Of a DNA stretch of 64,000 nucleotides, positions 1-8,406 are shown one piece after another. A program made the translations under genes and the position numbers. Location of the stretch: positions 4,836,001 through 4,900,000 of the forward strand of contig CP085629.1 of the NCBI GenBank assembly GCA_024704175.1, given 5' to 3'. Source of the DNA: Paenibacillus sp. P25 (lineage in GTDB: Bacteria > Bacillota > Bacilli > Paenibacillales > NBRC-103111). A model generated the notes under the pieces. It saw nothing but the letters and a program-made list of their open reading frames with translations. It did no database searches and was not told where the DNA came from. Within the stretch, counting starts at the first letter, position 1. Each line of letters starts with the position of its first letter.

Positions 1-230
1 GCTCCTTTGACGTCGACAAGGTGAAGGAAGCATCCAAGGGGATCGAATGGAACGCGCCGGAAGGCAAGGTCAAGATCGATGGAGAAAACCAGCACATCTT
101 CAAGACGGTACGTATCGGCCAGGTGCAGGCGGACGGCATGTTCAAAGAGGTTTGGAACTCCGGCCAGCCCGTCAAGCCGGATCCGTTCCTGAAGACTTAT
201 CCTTGGGGAGCGGAAGTAAGCAAGAAGTAA
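1..230 (+). CDS. urtA: Urea ABC transporter substrate-binding protein UrtA, C-terminal fragment
   Basis: Only the last 76 or so codons are in the window; the frame is open from base 3 and stops at 230. The visible end contains TVRIGQVQADGMFKEVW and then KTYPWG, which resembles the C-terminus of the periplasmic-binding-protein type I subunit of urea transporters. In this family the protein is an extracellular lipoprotein that binds urea and delivers it to the UrtBC channel. The assignment rests mainly on position, directly ahead of the two permease and two ATPase genes urtB to urtE on the same strand. The 149 bases between it and urtB contain no convincing terminator, so co-transcription is likely. 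Confidence 0.8.
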   Translation, partial: SFDVDKVKEASKGIEWNAPEGKVKIDGENQHIFKTVRIGQVQADGMFKEVWNSGQPVKPDPFLKTYPWGAEVSKK

Positions 231-379
231 ATGCCCTGTGCCGCGACCCTTTTGAAGAACCATCATTCGCAGCTTAGACAAAGCTTTAAGTTGAACCGAC
301 GCTATAGGGTCGCCTTCGGGCAGTCCCTTGTGTTTCCGTATACCCCGCTCCCTTAGGGGAAGTGAAGGAGGACTTATTT

Positions 380-1287
380 ATGAGCCTCTGTTGCTGCTTC
401 AACTGTTCAACGGCCTCTCCCTCAGCTCCATTCTGCTCTTGATCGCGCTGGGGCTGGCCATCACCTTCGGCCTGATGAACGTCATCAACATGGCCCACGG
501 TGAATTCATCATGATCGGCGCCTACATGGCGTACATGATTCAGCAATTGTTTCAAAAGCTGCTGCCGCAATCGGTTTTCGGCCTGTATTTCGTACTGGCA
601 CTCATCGTTGCATTCGCGGTGGCCTTCGCCGTGGGCTGGCTGCTCGAAACGACGCTGATCCGCTATTTGTACGGACGGCCGCTCGACAGCCTGCTGGCCA
701 CCTGGGGCGTCAGTCTGGTGCTTCAGCGACTGGCACGCAGCATCTTCGGCGCGCCGAATGTGGCGGTAACGGCGCCCTCCTGGCTGGACGGGGGTCTTGC
801 GCTCAGCGCCGATCTGATTCTTCCTTATAAAAGATTGTTCATCATCGCACTCGTGATCGTCTGCATCACCAGCATCTATCTTTATCTGTACCATACGCGG
901 GGCGGCCGCAGCATGCAGGCGGTCATGCAGAACCGCGGAATGGTCGCGTGTCTCGGCATCTCCACCCGGAAGGTGGACGCCATCGGGTTCGCCTTCGGCT
1001 CCGGGATGGCGGGGATCGCCGGCTGCGCGCTGACGCTGCTCGGACCGATCGGACCCACCATCGGCACATATTACATCGTCGATGCCTTCATGGTCGTCGT
1101 GCTCGGCGGCATCGGCAAAATCGTCGGAACCGTCGCCGGCGCGCTCGGCATCGGCATTTTCAACACCGCCTTCGAGTATGCCACCAGCGCCTCGCTCGGC
1201 AAGGTGATCGTGTTCACGCTCATCATCGCCTTCCTGCAGTGGAAGCCGTCGGGGCTGGTCACGATCAAATCCCGGGCACTCGATTAA
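380..1287 (+). CDS. urtB: Urea ABC transporter permease UrtB (start codon region frame-broken)
   Basis: This is a polytopic membrane protein of the LivH/UrtB branched-chain permease family. The conserved stretch GLMNVINMAHGEF occurs near residue 30, and about eight hydrophobic segments follow. With UrtC it would form the transmembrane urea channel. The ribosome binding site GAAGGAGG at 365-372 points to the ATG at 380, but that ATG is out of frame with the body of the gene. Reading ATGGAGCCT instead of ATGAGCCT would give the expected start M-E-P-L-L-L, so one G is probably missing near 383. The frame is then open to 1287. urtC follows after 23 bases. Confidence 0.88.
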
Positions 1288-1310
1288 TTCGAAGGAAGGA
1301 GGCCGTAACC

Positions 1311-2426
1311 ATGACTTTATTAAGCAACCGAAGCACCTCTGCCAAAATCGCACTCAGCGTCATTTTATTGGTTCTTATGCTCGCAGCTCCTTTATTCTTA
1401 TCCGAGTTCCGGCTCGGGCTGCTCGGCAAGTTTCTTGCCTATGCGATTCTGGCGATGGGTCTGGACCTCATCTGGGGGTACGCCGGCATCCTGAGCCTCG
1501 GCCACGGTGTTTACTTCGGGCTGGGCGCTTACTGCATGGCGATGCATCTCAAGCTTGCCGCATCCAGTGACGGGCTCCCCGACTTTATGTCATGGAGCGG
1601 CGTGGAGAAGCTTCCCGCCTTCTGGGTCCCGTTCCAGTCCCCGGCGGCGGCTCTGCTGCTCGCATTGCTCGTACCGATCGCCGTCGCTTTCATACTCGGA
1701 TATCTTACCTTCCGCAACCGGATTCGCGGCTCGTTTTTCTCCATCCTGTCCCAAGCGCTCGTGATCATTACGGTTACGCTGTTCGTCGGTCAGCAGGGCT
1801 ACACCGGGGGAACGAACGGCCTCACCAATTTCGATACGTTCCTCTCTCTGCCGCTGGCGGAGCATTCCACCAAGCTGGGATTATACTACGTTACGGTTGC
1901 ACTCGTCGGAGCGACGTCGCTGCTCAGCCTGTGGCTCGCCTCCAGCCGTCTCGGCAAGATCCTTGTCGCCATACGCGATGCGGAAAACCGCGTCCGTTTC
2001 ATCGGCTACAACCCGGTCGCTTATAAAGTGTTCATCTACTGCGTATCGGCTGGGCTCGCGGGACTGGCCGGCATCATGTTCGTGCTGCAGGAAGGCATCA
2101 TTTCTCCCGCGCAGATGGGCATCGTCCCTTCGATCGAGATGGTGCTCTGGGTCGCGATCGGCGGCCGTGCCACGATCTTCGGTGCGCTCATCGGGGCCGT
2201 CATTACGAACGCCGCCAAAACGATGTTCAGCGAAGCGTATCCGGAATGGTGGCCGATCATCCTGGGCGGTATGTTCATTATCGTTACCCTGTTCCTGCCT
2301 AAAGGCATCGTCGGTACTTTGAAGGATGCGGCGGAGCGATACGGCTGGTCGCCGGCCAAAGCCTCCTCCGTGCTGAAGACGTCCCCGCCCCCGCTCGCCA
2401 TCCGCGAGCTGGATAAGAACCAGTAA
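1311..2426 (+). CDS. urtC: Urea ABC transporter permease UrtC
   Basis: An intact 371-residue membrane protein of the LivM/UrtC permease family. The hallmark LDLIWGYAGILSLGHG lies near residue 55 and is followed by about nine hydrophobic helices. The loop with FRNRIRGSFFSI and the segment AIRDAENRVRFIGYNP, typical of the cytoplasmic coupling region, are visible. Family members pair with UrtB as the second channel subunit. The ATG at 1311 is chosen because GAAGGAAGGAGG ends 8 bases upstream; the open frame extends further upstream only as a shadow of urtB. The stop overlaps the ribosome binding site of urtD, suggesting translational coupling. Confidence 0.92.
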   Translation: MTLLSNRSTSAKIALSVILLVLMLAAPLFLSEFRLGLLGKFLAYAILAMGLDLIWGYAGILSLGHGVYFGLGAYCMAMHLKLAASSDGLPDFMSWSGVEKLPAFWVPFQSPAAALLLALLVPIAVAFILGYLTFRNRIRGSFFSILSQALVIITVTLFVGQQGYTGGTNGLTNFDTFLSLPLAEHSTKLGLYYVTVALVGATSLLSLWLASSRLGKILVAIRDAENRVRFIGYNPVAYKVFIYCVSAGLAGLAGIMFVLQEGIISPAQMGIVPSIEMVLWVAIGGRATIFGALIGAVITNAAKTMFSEAYPEWWPIILGGMFIIVTLFLPKGIVGTLKDAAERYGWSPAKASSVLKTSPPPLAIRELDKNQ

Positions 2427-2440
2427 GGAGGAAGATGACC

Positions 2441-3236
2441 ATGAATGCTTACAACGAAACGTCGCCGCGCAAGGAAGCGGCCATGCCGCTGATCTCGGTC
2501 CAAGAGCTCGAAGTCGATTTCGACGGGTTCAAGGCGATCCGCGGTCTGAATTTCCGGCTCGACCCGGGAGAGCTGCGCTTTCTTATCGGACCGAACGGTG
2601 CCGGCAAGACAACCTTGCTTGATGTACTGTGCGGGAAAGTCAAGCCGTCCAAGGGCCGCGCCCTTTTTAAAGGACATACCGATCTTACCCGGCATCAGGA
2701 GCACCAAATCGCCCAGCTCGGGATCGGACGCAAGTTTCAGGCGCCTTCCATCTTCATCACCCTGACGGTGCAGGAGAACCTGCTTGCTGTCCATGCGCCA
2801 GAAAAGAGGCCTTCTCAGCACATTGGTAGCGAAAACGACGGCGGATCAGCGCGAGAAGCTTCACTATTATCTGGAACTGATCGGGCTGGGGGGTAAGCTC
2901 AAGGAAAAAGCTGGCGCCCTCTCCCACGGGGAGAAGCAGTGGCTGGAGATCGGGATGCTGCTCATCCAAGAGCCGGAGCTCCTGCTGCTCGACGAACCGG
3001 CGGCCGGCATGACCGACAGCGAAACCGAGAAGACCGGCGAGCTTCTCCACCGGATCAGCGACAGGCAGACCGTGGTGGTCGTCGAGCATGACATGGAATT
3101 CGTTCGGCGGTACGCGAAACAGGTTACCGTGATGCACGAAGGGACGGTGCTTCGCGAAGGCACTATGGAGGAAATTCAAAACGACGATAAGGTAGCGGAA
3201 GTTTACCTCGGAAGGCGGGTGGAGCGCCATGACTGA
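2441..3236 (+). CDS. urtD: Urea ABC transporter ATP-binding protein UrtD (one frame break)
   Basis: An ABC ATPase of the LivG/UrtD type that powers urea uptake together with UrtE. Walker A GPNGAGKTT lies at about residues 50-58. The signature ALSHGEKQWLEIG and Walker B LLLLDEP are in the second half. The frame breaks near 2785: upstream it reads TVQENLLAVHAP, whereas the correct continuation NLL-SMRQKRG is in another frame, so one extra base lies in CTGCTTGCTGTCC. The ATG at 2441 is preferred to the one at 2435 because AAGGAGG (2425-2431) sits 9 bases before it. The 3' end overlaps urtE by 8 bases. Confidence 0.88.
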
Positions 3237-3948
3237 CAGGTCTGCAGGTCTAGAGCTTCAGGATGTGGAGTCCGGCTACGGGGAAAGCATGATTTTACGC
3301 CGGGTGTCGATGAAGGTGCAGCCCGGGCAAGTGGTCTGCCTGATGGGGCGTAACGGGGTCGGCAAAACGACGCTGATGAAAACGGTCATGGGGCTCATCA
3401 GACCGAAGCGCGGCGTGATCCGGTACGAGGGGAGGGAGCTTACCTCGAGCTCCCCGGACCGGCGGGCGAAGGCCGGCATCGGCTATGTGCCGCAGGGCCG
3501 GGATATTTTCCCGCAGCTTACGGTGGAGGAGAACCTGCTGCTCGGTCTGGAGGCCGCTGACCCCAAGCTGCGCAAAGCCGGCATTCCCGAATCGGTGTAT
3601 GAGCAGTTTCCCGTGCTAAAGCAAATGCTGCACCGTAAGGGCGGCGACCTCAGCGGCGGCCAGCAGCAGCAGTTGTCCATCGCGCGGGCGCTCGTCTCCG
3701 AGCCGAAGTCGCTGCTGCTGGACGAACCGATGGAAGGGATCCAGCCCTCCATCGTCCAGGAGATCGAGCGGGTCATCGAAGCGATCAAGGCCCGCAAGAC
3801 GATGGCCGTGCTGCTCGTGGAGCAGAGCCTGACGTTCGCCACCGGCATCGCCGATTATTACTATGTGCTGGATAAAGGCACGATGGTAGCCGAAGGAAGC
3901 TCCGCCGATCTCAGCGAGGAGCAGGTCCGCAAGCATCTGGCCGTGTAA
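3229..3948 (+). CDS. urtE: Urea ABC transporter ATP-binding protein UrtE
   Basis: An intact 239-residue ABC ATPase of the LivF/UrtE type. Walker A GRNGVGKTT is at residues 40-48, the Q-loop is in GYVPQGRDIFPQL, the signature is LSGGQQQQLSIARAL, and Walker B LLLDEP is followed by MEGIQPSIV. In most UrtE proteins the residue after DEP is Thr; here it is Met, which is not part of the catalytic set. The start overlaps the urtD stop, so translation is coupled. It is the last gene of the urt operon and is followed by a strong intrinsic terminator. No urease or urea amidolyase genes are in view. Confidence 0.92.
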   Translation: MTDRSAGLELQDVESGYGESMILRRVSMKVQPGQVVCLMGRNGVGKTTLMKTVMGLIRPKRGVIRYEGRELTSSSPDRRAKAGIGYVPQGRDIFPQLTVEENLLLGLEAADPKLRKAGIPESVYEQFPVLKQMLHRKGGDLSGGQQQQLSIARALVSEPKSLLLDEPMEGIQPSIVQEIERVIEAIKARKTMAVLLVEQSLTFATGIADYYYVLDKGTMVAEGSSADLSEEQVRKHLAV

Positions 3949-3966
3949 AATGCTGCTTTCAGAAAC

Positions 3967-3996
3967 CCCGCTTCGCTCAGAAGCGGGAATTCTTTT
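3967..3996 (+). terminator. Intrinsic terminator of the urt operon
   Basis: The arms CCCGCTTC (3967-3974) and GAAGCGGG (3980-3987) form a perfect 8-bp stem with a 5-base loop, followed by AATTCTTTT. Confidence 0.85.
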
Positions 3997-4094
3997 GCAT
4001 GGAAGCTTCTACGCCAGCACTTTTTTCCTCGCCACCCGGTTTATGCTATGATAGACAAGGAAGTCCAAACCTTATCGAGGAGGGAATCATTCCT

Positions 4095-4928
4095 ATGACA
4101 ACGTTTCAGCAAATCGGAGATTCTACGGTATTGAGCGGCGACGTGCGGATGCCTTGGCTCGGTCTCGGGGTATGGAAGACCAAAGAGGGCGATGAAGTAA
4201 AGCAAGCGGTTACTTATGCGCTTGAGGCCGGCTACCGGTCGATCGATACCGCCGCGGCTTACGGCAATGAAGAAGGCGTAGGCCAGGCGATTCAGGCCAG
4301 CAGCATTCCCCGTGATCTGATTTTCGTAACCACGAAGGTTTGGAATGCAGACCAAGGCTACGAATCCACCTTGAAGGCTTTCGAGGAAAGCCGCCGGAAG
4401 CTGCAGCTGGAAGTCATTGATTTGTACTTGATTCACTGGCCCGTCAAAGGCAAATATAAGGATACCTGGAAAGCGCTTATCAAGCTGCAGAAGGAAGGCC
4501 TGGTGCGGGCGATCGGCGTCAGCAATTTCCAAACGCATCACTTGAAGGACCTTATCGAGGACAGCGGCGTCGTGCCGGCCGTCAATCAGGTGGAGTTCCA
4601 CCCGCTGCTCCAGCAGACGGAGCTGCGCGCCTACTGCCGAGAGCATAAGATTCAGCTCGAGGCCTGGAGCCCGCTGATGCAGGGGAACCTGGATATCCCG
4701 TCGCTGAGCGAGCTGGCGCAGAAGTACGGCAAGACCCCCGCGCAAATTATCCTTCGTTGGGACTTGCAGCACGGGGTAGTTACGATTCCGAAATCGGTGA
4801 GTAAAGCCCGGATTGAGGAGAATGCCAACATTTTCGACTTCACGCTTTCCGACGAGGACATGACCCGGATCGACGGCCTCAACCAAAACAGACGGTTCGG
4901 TCCGGATCCGGATAACTTCAACTTTTAA
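4095..4928 (+). CDS. Aldo/keto reductase (YvgN/YtbE-like)
   Basis: An intact 277-residue NADPH-dependent reductase of the aldo/keto reductase superfamily, which reduces small aldehydes such as methylglyoxal in the cytoplasm. The catalytic tetrad can be placed as Asp51, Tyr56, Lys81 and His114, in GYRSIDTAAAYGNE, FVTTKVWN and IDLYLIHWP. The cofactor-binding motif IPKSVSKARIEEN is near the C-terminus. The ATG at 4095 is chosen because GGAGGGA ends about 10 bases upstream; the open frame runs further up without a start signal. It stands alone between the urt terminator and a structured repeat. The exact substrate cannot be read from sequence. Confidence 0.9.
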   Translation: MTTFQQIGDSTVLSGDVRMPWLGLGVWKTKEGDEVKQAVTYALEAGYRSIDTAAAYGNEEGVGQAIQASSIPRDLIFVTTKVWNADQGYESTLKAFEESRRKLQLEVIDLYLIHWPVKGKYKDTWKALIKLQKEGLVRAIGVSNFQTHHLKDLIEDSGVVPAVNQVEFHPLLQQTELRAYCREHKIQLEAWSPLMQGNLDIPSLSELAQKYGKTPAQIILRWDLQHGVVTIPKSVSKARIEENANIFDFTLSDEDMTRIDGLNQNRRFGPDPDNFNF

Positions 4929-4991
4929 AAAACAGTTTGCCCCGGCAGTTGTCAGATTAACGAGAAGCCCGGATTTGAGGAAAATGCAAAA

Positions 4992-5121
4992 GGTAGCAGG
5001 TGGGGTACCCACTGGAGGAGCGATAGCGTTCGCCTTTGTCTGCGGGAAATAACCGCTGAAAAGCGGCTTCTAATTTCCTGCAGACAACAGCGACCGGAAG
5101 TGGATACCCCACCGGAGTACC
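4992..5121. repeat. Structured intergenic repeat, copy A (candidate RNA element)
   Basis: A long interrupted hairpin. The outer arms are GGTGGGGTACCCACT (4999-5013) and AGTGGATACCCCACC (5099-5113), pairing over 15 bp with one wobble. The inner arms are TTGTCTGCGGGAAAT (5036-5050) and ATTTCCTGCAGACAA (5073-5087), again 15 bp with one wobble. The tip is CCGCT-GAAA-AGCGG (5053-5066), a GNRA-type tetraloop. GGTA and TACC at the outer edges can extend the stem. A second copy with the same architecture lies at 57303-57430. The rest of the 411-base gap 4929-5339 holds a terminator and a candidate sporulation promoter. It could be a small mobile repeat or a structured RNA. Confidence 0.8.
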
Positions 5122-5158
5122 AAGGCAGATTTCTTTATTTCAGGGTTTCTCTACAAGA

Positions 5159-5184
5159 ACAGCCGCCACGGCGACTGTTTTTTT
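5159..5184 (+). terminator. Probable intrinsic terminator
   Basis: An imperfect stem CAGCCGC-CACG-GCGACTG is followed directly by seven T residues. It would end transcripts from the aldo/keto reductase or the repeat before gerQ. Confidence 0.55.
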
Positions 5185-5188
5185 CTGT

Positions 5189-5216
5189 CACCAAACGAAT
5201 GCCTACTCCATAGTAT
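5189..5216 (+). promoter_or_regulatory. Candidate sporulation (SigK/SigE-like) promoter of gerQ
   Basis: CACC at 5189-5192 and CATAGTAT at 5209-5216 are separated by 16 bases, matching the general mother-cell sigma pattern of an AC-containing -35 and CATAnnnT -10. It lies about 125 bases before the gerQ start. This is a pattern match only. Confidence 0.35.
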
Positions 5217-5339
5217 GATTGTGTGCTGGAGCCTAGGGATAGGACGACGGAACGCTCCCGTCCGGCTAGGCGGCTTACAATACTTAAGCGGCGGTCGGCT
5301 TCTCAAGCCGAAACCGCACTATTGAAGGAGGCTTTCCTT

Positions 5340-5876
5340 ATGTATACCCCTTATCAAACCGGTGCCGGCACCTACGGCACACCGATGTATCCCGGCGGCA
5401 CTCCCAATGCTGGTTTCCCTGGCGTCAGTCCCATGGGTACTCCCGGCGGCGGTATCATTGGCGGCGGCCAGACCGGCGGTCCAACCGGTGGGCAGACCGG
5501 CGGTTTCCCGACAGGCGGCTTCCCGGCAGGCGGCTTCCCGGCAGGCGGAACCCAGGCTACGCCTCCCGTAGGCACGGCTCCTGCGATTCCTACGATCCCG
5601 GGGCAGCCGCCGCTCGAGCAATCCTTTGTCGAGAATATTCTCCGCTTGAACCTGGGGAAAATGGCCACATTCTACATGACTTATGAAAACAACACGCAAT
5701 GGAACGCCAAAATCTTCAGAGGCCGGATCGAAGCGGCCGGACGCGACCATATCGTCATCAGCGATCCGCAAACCGGCATGCGCTTCCTGCTGCTCATGGT
5801 GAACCTCGATTATGTCACGTTTGAAGAAGAGTTGAAATACAGTTATACGTTTGGCGGCGGTGGCGGCGGCCGATAA
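5340..5876 (+). CDS. gerQ: Spore coat protein GerQ
   Basis: A 178-residue protein with two parts. Residues 1-90 are rich in Gly, Pro, Thr and Gln, with short tandem units such as GGFPAGGFPAGG. Residues about 95-170 form the conserved GerQ domain (SFVENILRLNLGK, MTYENNTQWNAKIFRG, LLLMVNLDYVTFEEEL). In Bacillus, GerQ is a coat protein needed for the cortex hydrolase CwlJ to work and is cross-linked by transglutaminase. The ATG at 5340 is preceded by GAAGGAGG at 8 bases; the upstream open frame has no start signal. It is monocistronic, with its own terminator. It ends in a run of glycines before the final Arg. It supports a spore-forming host. Confidence 0.92.
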   Translation: MYTPYQTGAGTYGTPMYPGGTPNAGFPGVSPMGTPGGGIIGGGQTGGPTGGQTGGFPTGGFPAGGFPAGGTQATPPVGTAPAIPTIPGQPPLEQSFVENILRLNLGKMATFYMTYENNTQWNAKIFRGRIEAAGRDHIVISDPQTGMRFLLLMVNLDYVTFEEELKYSYTFGGGGGGR

Positions 5877-5889
5877 TGTCGCAGGCGCG

Positions 5890-5916
5890 CGGGGCGTTCG
5901 GCCCCCTTTTTTTTTT
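5890..5916 (+). terminator. gerQ terminator
   Basis: The stem GGGGC-GTTCG-GCCCC (5891-5905) is followed by C and then a long T run. Confidence 0.85.
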
Positions 5917-5999
5917 GCTATGGCCCTGCCCCTCCATGGAATAGTCCGTTCAGCCTAAGGCAACAATAAAAGCATCATATGGCGGAACGGGAGTTTGCT

Positions 6000-6464
6000 A
6001 TGTCCCTGGTTATTTTCTCTTCCATTACGTGGTTCCTGCTGGGCCTGTTCTTCGTGCTTCCAGGCAAAATCAACAGATTGGACAACGCGCTCCTGTTTAT
6101 GACCGTCATCCTGCTGAATTGCAACGGGTCCTGGATTTTTATAGAAGAAATGAAGACGATCGAGCTAGCCAAACCGCTGCCCGATTACTTTGCTTTCTTG
6201 CTGTTTCGCACGACAGTCATCCCGCTTCTGGTCGTCATATGCCACAACCTGCTGCTCTCCGCCCTGCCGGCCGGTTGGAAAACCGGATGGATTGTCCTGG
6301 CGTATGGCTTGCTGCTCCTAATGGAATGGCTTGCTGTGAGATATAAAATTTATACCTATATCCACTGGCATCTTTATTATTCCATGCTGTACTATCTCGG
6401 TCTTCAAATCCTCGTCTTTCTTTTTTACAAAGGGTTTTCCCACATTACAGCTCAAGAGGACTAA
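6000..6464 (+). CDS. Small multi-pass membrane protein, CBO0543-like
   Basis: A protein of about 154 residues with four to five hydrophobic helices and few charged residues. It resembles the CBO0543 family of uncharacterised integral membrane proteins found in spore-formers, but this is recognition by general appearance, not by a specific motif. The ATG at 6000 is favoured because GGGAG ends 5 bases upstream; an in-frame ATG at 5979 is possible. The next gene starts 6 bases after the stop and encodes a protein of the same general type, so the two are probably co-transcribed and may act together. Function unknown. Confidence 0.7.
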   Translation: MSLVIFSSITWFLLGLFFVLPGKINRLDNALLFMTVILLNCNGSWIFIEEMKTIELAKPLPDYFAFLLFRTTVIPLLVVICHNLLLSALPAGWKTGWIVLAYGLLLLMEWLAVRYKIYTYIHWHLYYSMLYYLGLQILVFLFYKGFSHITAQED

Positions 6465-6470
6465 GGCCCC

Positions 6471-6974
6471 ATGATATTTTTCAGCGACAATTATCTCGGG
6501 AAAGCGGCTGTTTTTATTTACTGTGTGCTGATTGCCGGCTATTCTTCACTGCTGCTTCCCAAACGATTTCCGGTTCGCTTGACGGTCTTGTTATTTTTTT
6601 GGGGATATACGGTCGATACGATTTACGATTATACCATTGGGGGCCACGTATTGGATTTCTACGATACGTTCGTAAGCCCTCGTTATACGCTAATGGATTT
6701 ATTGACGTATTTCGCCTTTGGGCCGATGCCTTATATCTTCATTTATCTTTATGAGGATTGGCAGATCCGCGGCAGGAAGACGATTTTCTTTATTGCGGGC
6801 TGGTCCGTTCTGTCGATCTTTATTGAAAAATGGGCCACTTCCCTAGGCGTATTTACTTATAAAAACGGGTACCAGCTCTATTACTCATTCCCGATTTATT
6901 TATATACACAAAGCCTGACCATCCGCTTCTATCATTGGGCTGTGGAGGCACAAAAAAACCGGAGCGTTCGTTAA
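6471..6974 (+). CDS. Small multi-pass membrane protein, CBO0543-like, second of a pair
   Basis: A 167-residue protein with about five hydrophobic segments and many aromatic residues, e.g. WGYTVDTIYDYTIGG and FPIYLYTQSLTIRFYHW. It is similar in size and layout to the gene just upstream, suggesting an ancestral duplication or a two-part membrane complex. No enzymatic motif is visible. The stop codon falls inside the loop of a hairpin that serves as terminator for the opposing gene; its own terminator follows at 7015-7069. Function unknown. Confidence 0.7.
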   Translation: MIFFSDNYLGKAAVFIYCVLIAGYSSLLLPKRFPVRLTVLLFFWGYTVDTIYDYTIGGHVLDFYDTFVSPRYTLMDLLTYFAFGPMPYIFIYLYEDWQIRGRKTIFFIAGWSVLSIFIEKWATSLGVFTYKNGYQLYYSFPIYLYTQSLTIRFYHWAVEAQKNRSVR

Positions 6975-6982
6975 CGCTCCGG
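6951..6982 (-). terminator. Terminator for the minus-strand gene, overlapping a plus-strand gene end
   Basis: CCGGAGCG (6959-6966) pairs with CGCTCCGG (6975-6982). The T run (A residues at 6952-6958 on the plus strand) is on the minus-strand side, so it would stop the transcript of the gene ending at 7072. Confidence 0.7.
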
Positions 6983-7014
6983 CGAATCCCGCACGAAAGA
7001 GCCGAGCGGGGCAA

Positions 7015-7069
7015 TAGAGGCGACTACGGGGGATGGGGTTTCTCCTCATAGTCACCTCTAGTTTTTGCT
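7015..7069 (+). terminator. Terminator of the two-gene membrane-protein unit
   Basis: TAGAGGCGACTA (7015-7026) pairs with TAGTCACCTCTA (7049-7060) with one mismatch and is followed by GTTTTTGC. Confidence 0.65.
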
Positions 7070-7071
7070 GT

Positions 7072-8263
7072 CTATGACTGCATCCGGGCCTGTCCGGTCC
7101 GAAGGCGCTTCGCAGCCTCAATGCTCTCGTAAAAATCCGGGCTTGCGCTGAGCAGCCAGTTGCGGTGACGGACCGCCATCTCGTCCTGCTCCGGTTGGCC
7201 GTAAATCCACTTCTCCCCTATGCCTTCCACATAATCCTTCATCAGCATCAGGAAGGCCGCGCTCCACTCACGGGTTCCTTTGATGGTCGGGACGAGGGGA
7301 TAGTACTGGTCATAAGCCGCGCGGATCAAGGCGTGCACAACCTCTTGGTAAAGGCCGGGAATGTCCGCTTCGCTCACTTTCGCCGCGAGGTCTTCCGGCG
7401 GCTCCGGCTCATCCGTCGAAGCATGCCGTTCGTATTCTTCGGCGGATACGAATCCCTGCGCTTGCGCCATCCAAAGCTTCATCCGGTCCAGCGCCGGCTT
7501 GTAAGCGGCCGGTACGGAGACGGTCAGCTCCGGTCGCGGATCGTCCAGATTGATGACGAACGATTCGCCCATTTTATGAATCCGGGCATTCCCTCGCACG
7601 CCCAGCCAGCGAAGTGCAAGAAGGGCATGCGTACGGACTTTGCCGTCCATCTGCTCGTTACGGCACACACGGCGGAGCAGCTTCTCGCTCCGGTTATCCG
7701 GCAAGCATGCAGAGGAGCCTGACGCCGGTCAGCACCATCTCGGGATTCTCGAGCCAGCCCTGCACCTGGGCGAAGATCGAATCAATCGGCTCCGTAAGAA
7801 GCAGGTCGAGCTCCATGCGGCGTCCGGCAAATTCCTCGAGATTCAGCATGCCCTGCGCCTTTAGGGACTCCTCCCCATGCTGCTCTACCAGGTTCTTGTA
7901 TGCGTTTTCCAGATCGTCCGCCATCTGAGTGAAAGCTTCCTTCTCCTGTGCACTGACTCCAAAACGTCTCGACATGGCCCGCACCCATTCCGAAAGAGCG
8001 ATAGGGCTCTGCTGGTACATCATCATCGCGAAGGTAACCATATCCTTGTCGTAGGGGAGCCGCGGCTGCAGAGCAAACCGGGCTAACACCGTCTGAGCGT
8101 CATATTCCCTGCGCATGAGGCTCATCGCCAGAACGAGGCCGTTCCAGGCGTTCGCGTTATTGGAGTTCTCAAGGACCGCGCGATAAAAGCAAAACGCCGC
8201 GGCGCCGTAAGAATCCGCTTGTAAATAATGCCGGCCCATAGCGCCGATATCCTGTTGATTCAT
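7072..8263 (-). CDS. TPR/HEAT-like repeat protein of unknown function (one frame break)
   Basis: Two overlapping open frames (8263-7694 and 7704-7072) read as one protein of about 395 residues. The N-terminal part has a TPR-like look (YLQADSYGAAAFCFYRAVLE, NANAWNGLVLAMSLM). The second part has a HEAT-like helix pair (VRTHALLALRWLGVRG) and an acidic C-terminal half. The join is near 7700, where LLCML should run into DNRSEKLLRR; the second frame lacks a ribosome binding site, so a single-base insertion is more likely than two genes. The start at 8263 has GGGGGATGAG upstream. No catalytic motif is seen. A scaffold or interaction role is only a guess from the repeat character. Confidence 0.65.
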
Positions 8264-8359
8264 CGTCTGCTCATCCCCCGCGTTGATTATCACTATAAGT
8301 CCAGTATACCTTACAAGCTGTCCCAAAAAAACCTTTTCTTTCGGATCCACCGCCAAGCG

Positions 8360-8397
8360 AAAAGAGCCCGGGTCCGTAAAAATACGGCTTCCGGGCC
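8360..8397 (-). terminator. Intrinsic terminator for the gene ending at 8407
   Basis: GCCCGGGTCCGTA (8366-8378) and TACGGCTTCCGGGC (8383-8396) form a stem with a small internal mismatch. On the minus strand it is followed by TCTTTTCG. Confidence 0.65.
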
Positions 8398-8406
8398 CGG
8401 AGCATT

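Noticed and set aside
286..1353. Long minus-strand open frame opposite urtB
   Set aside because: It is Asp/Arg/His-rich with no domain pattern and mirrors the codon structure of urtB; urtB is well supported.
4992..5121. CRISPR array or plain terminator
   Set aside because: There is no series of spaced direct repeats, and the element has two long helices without a following T run, unlike a terminator.
7694..7704. Two separate translationally coupled genes at the TPR/HEAT locus
   Set aside because: The second frame would need a TTG start without a ribosome binding site, and the sequences join smoothly with one base change; a single gene is simpler.
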